A stretch of 64,000 nucleotides of DNA from NCBI GenBank assembly GCA_003755025.1, contig RJVL01000001.1, forward strand, positions 248,001 to 312,000, read 5' to 3'. The position numbers and the translations under genes were made by a program. Each line of letters opens with the position of its first letter. Positions within the stretch are counted from its first letter, which is position 1. The stretch comes from Diaphorobacter nitroreducens (GTDB taxonomy: Bacteria > Pseudomonadota > Gammaproteobacteria > Burkholderiales > Burkholderiaceae_C). This document shows positions 62,118-64,000 of the stretch, piece by piece. Below the pieces are notes generated by a model, which had not been told where the DNA came from, made no database searches, and worked only from the letters and a program-made list of their open reading frames with translations.

Positions 62118-63471
62118 GAGCGTTTGCGGGGTGGTAGAGCACGGGAAGCAAAACGAGGGGCGCAGTGAAAAATGCCAGCAAGTAGCGATACTCACCGGCT
62201 ATCGAGAATGTGAACACGGCGGCCAGCTGCACGACATAGGTGCCAATAATGATGACCTTCACTGGTGTTCGCTCCACCAGAACGCGGTGGCAGCCAATGA
62301 AAATTATGGCAAGACCAACCCACGGCGCCCACAGAAGTGCGCGGTAACGCATTGAAAACTCAAACCAATCACGCAGGTACGGTGTGGTGGCCCATTCAAC
62401 CGCATTCAGTGTGGAAACGGATTGGGTTTTGGGCAGTACATATTGGGCCGTAGTAGGACCGGGAATTCCGCCATTGGCCAGCATCGAGTACAGAAAAATG
62501 TTGACGCGACTTGCAGCGAATGCGGGCAGGTTGTGCCACAGGTTGTATTTGAAGAATTCGCGGAGGATGGTGCGCTTTGCTTTTGGCGGGAGAGCCAGCA
62601 GCGTGGGGCCGTTGGCAAAAAAAATCAGCGGATCCCAGTAATAGTGATCGTGGAACTGGGCAATGTGTTCCAGGGTCCTGCCAGTAGATGTGAGTGCTTC
62701 GACAGTTTTGGGCGTTACGCGGGGTTCATTGCGCTCCCACAAGCCCATAGGACGATGCTCCAGGAAGCCAACCGTTTCGTACAGTGCCAGGGGAAATATC
62801 GAGCCGATGGGGTTGTTGTACTTGTAGGTGATTTGCCCATAGAGACCAATGAGGCACCAGGGCAGGACAGTCATCAACAGTCGGATGCGCGGGGAGCGGG
62901 GTAGCACCCAGGCCAGGGCCAGAAGCGGCAGGAGATTCAGAACGCCATTGGGGCGAGCGAACAAGGCAAAGGGCACCGTCAGGGCAAGCATCAGCACGGC
63001 GGTCTTGTCCACCGCGCGAAGGCGCCAGCTACGCCACACCTCGAAAAGCATGCCGCTTAATGCGATGGCGTAGATGCCGTCTGAATAGAGGCTGCTGCTG
63101 TAGTAGATGACGCTTGGTGCCAGGGCTACAAAGAACAGGCAATAGGCAAAACTCTTCCACATGCGCTGCTCGCTAAGCCAGTGGAGTATGCGTGCGCAGA
63201 CAATGGCCGATATCAGCATCTGAAATCCGATCGGGACTTCAACGCGTCCTGAAGTGCCATATAGCCAGTTCACGTACATGTACCAGAACGCCGGCTTGTT
63301 GGCCTGAAACTCCCGGCGGGTGTCCACCTCCAACATGATGGCCAGACTGTCCTGGCCCAGGATGCCCGGCCAGCATGCGACCAACCAAGCCGCGTAAACG
63401 ACCAGCAAAAACAAAAACAGAGCGCTGAAGCGCAGAAGGGGGTTGATCTTGTGTTCGGAGCTGGCTGTCAT
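62110..63471 (-). CDS. Polytopic membrane glycosyltransferase-like protein (GtrC-like), paralogue 2
   Basis: 453 residues from the ATG at 63471, which overlaps the stop of the upstream acyltransferase (ATGA). About eleven membrane helices. Shares with the 58291-59691 gene the motifs CWPGILGQDSLAIMLEV, FARPNGVLNLLP, FAASRVNIFLYS and FSIAGEYRYLL, so the two arose by duplication and then diverged. GT-C-like topology with a first-loop acidic residue (QDS) suggests transfer of a lipid-linked sugar on the periplasmic side. Function is inferred from the cluster. Confidence 0.75.
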   Translation of the reverse strand: MTASSEHKINPLLRFSALFLFLLVVYAAWLVACWPGILGQDSLAIMLEVDTRREFQANKPAFWYMYVNWLYGTSGRVEVPIGFQMLISAIVCARILHWLSEQRMWKSFAYCLFFVALAPSVIYYSSSLYSDGIYAIALSGMLFEVWRSWRLRAVDKTAVLMLALTVPFALFARPNGVLNLLPLLALAWVLPRSPRIRLLMTVLPWCLIGLYGQITYKYNNPIGSIFPLALYETVGFLEHRPMGLWERNEPRVTPKTVEALTSTGRTLEHIAQFHDHYYWDPLIFFANGPTLLALPPKAKRTILREFFKYNLWHNLPAFAASRVNIFLYSMLANGGIPGPTTAQYVLPKTQSVSTLNAVEWATTPYLRDWFEFSMRYRALLWAPWVGLAIIFIGCHRVLVERTPVKVIIIGTYVVQLAAVFTFSIAGEYRYLLAFFTAPLVLLPVLYHPANAHA

Positions 63472-64000
63472 GGTGTTGGAGGCTTGTATTTCAGCGCCTT
63501 TTTTTCGAGCATGTGCCAGCTGAGATAGGCGAGCGCGACGGTCAGCGCCAGTGCCAGGGCCATCGTGCCCGTAAAACCCAGGCTGGGCCAGGCAAAATGG
63601 AACACGGTCTGCTGGATGGGAAAGGCATACAGGTAAATGCCGTACGACGGATCTCCCCAGCGTCCTGCACGATGAATGAAGGGGGTGGACTGGGTGCCGA
63701 CGTAGATGACTGCGAAAGGCAGGCCTATCAACAGCGCCGTGTGCCGCCAATCAAAGGCCCATGCGATCGCGCAGGCCAGTCCGGTGATCGTCGCCCAAAG
63801 CAAAGGGCGGCGACTCCAGTGCGATCGCAGCGCGAACAGGGCCGCCCCGGCCAGGAAAAAGGCGCTCAGTTCACGACCATAGTTCACGGCGCCGGTCACA
63901 TCGGCATTGCTGCGGGCAAAGAACCAGACCATGTACAAAGCGATACAAAGCAGCAGCACCGGGCGGAAACGAAGCAGACCCAGCAAACCGGCCGCACCGA
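63468..64000 (-). CDS. Membrane acyltransferase (OafA family), C-terminal part (runs off the window)
   Basis: The frame is open to base 64000, so only about 176 C-terminal residues are seen. Five or so membrane helices and the C-terminal family motif GDPSYGIYLYAFPIQQTV, then YLSWHMLEKKALKY. It is a second acyltransferase 3 protein in the cluster, not close to the one at 59752-60810 in the parts that can be compared. Its stop overlaps the start of the GtrC-like gene, so the cluster continues upstream beyond the window. Confidence 0.88.
   Translation of the reverse strand, partial: GAAGLLGLLRFRPVLLLCIALYMVWFFARSNADVTGAVNYGRELSAFFLAGAALFALRSHWSRRPLLWATITGLACAIAWAFDWRHTALLIGLPFAVIYVGTQSTPFIHRAGRWGDPSYGIYLYAFPIQQTVFHFAWPSLGFTGTMALALALTVALAYLSWHMLEKKALKYKPPTP

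Overview
The window looks like a piece of a betaproteobacterial chromosome from the Comamonadaceae (Acidovorax, Alicycliphilus or Diaphorobacter type). The evidence is the high GC, the argB-slmA gene pair, the gspE-to-gspD type II secretion order, the beta-oxidation gene set and a family of 34-base palindromic repeats that I associate with this family. No database search was possible, so the genus is an inference. I see no rRNA, tRNA, CRISPR array, phage or insertion sequence. No stretch over 300 bases lacks a gene.

Layout. 1-768: the end-truncated start of a TetR regulator behind a phasin-like gene. 957-4364: rfbBDAC, making dTDP-L-rhamnose, convergent with an unusual glycosidase-like gene (4366-6237). 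6381-17327: a complete-looking type II secretion operon (gspEFGHIJKLMN-D), followed by a small lipoprotein, a strongly biased gene for a 587-residue exported protein that ends at a strong terminator, and a periplasmic peptidyl-prolyl isomerase. 20830-30624: an ABC polysaccharide exporter (Wzm/Wzt with a C-terminal glycan-binding domain), two methyltransferases, a 1272-residue methyltransferase-coiled coil-double glycosyltransferase, a rhamnosyltransferase-like GT2 and a WecA-like initiating transferase. 30699-32425: argB and slmA. 32632-42664: a TetR-controlled beta-oxidation cluster. 42851-46113: bactofilin, YciA-type thioesterase, Atm1-type ABC exporter and a MazG-like protein. 46227-50343: a TRAP transporter with a divergent LysR regulator. 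50525-54743: a glutamate/aspartate-type ABC importer with two binding proteins. 55018-58255: an ornithine cyclodeaminase/Lrp pair, a dihaem cytochrome c and a HAD phosphatase. 58291-64000: a minus-strand cell-surface glycan modification cluster.

The most interesting reading is that 957-30624 is one cell-surface locus. Rhamnose supply, an O-polysaccharide made on undecaprenyl phosphate and exported by Wzm/Wzt, a type II secretion machine, an abundant exported protein that could form a surface layer, and a periplasmic foldase all sit side by side. By analogy with S-layers secreted by type II systems and anchored on LPS, the 587-residue protein is a candidate surface-layer protein, possibly of the nanopod type described in Delftia. 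This is an inference from context, not a sequence match.

Further points: an FG-rich motif recurs at the C-termini of GspJ, GspL and the GspN-like protein and in a GspD loop. A G9 tract at the gspJ/gspK junction would fuse the two proteins if it slipped by one base. The 34-base palindromes shape gene ends and, in one case, encode a signal peptide. The right end holds a gtr-like glycan modification set with a duplicated membrane glycosyltransferase.
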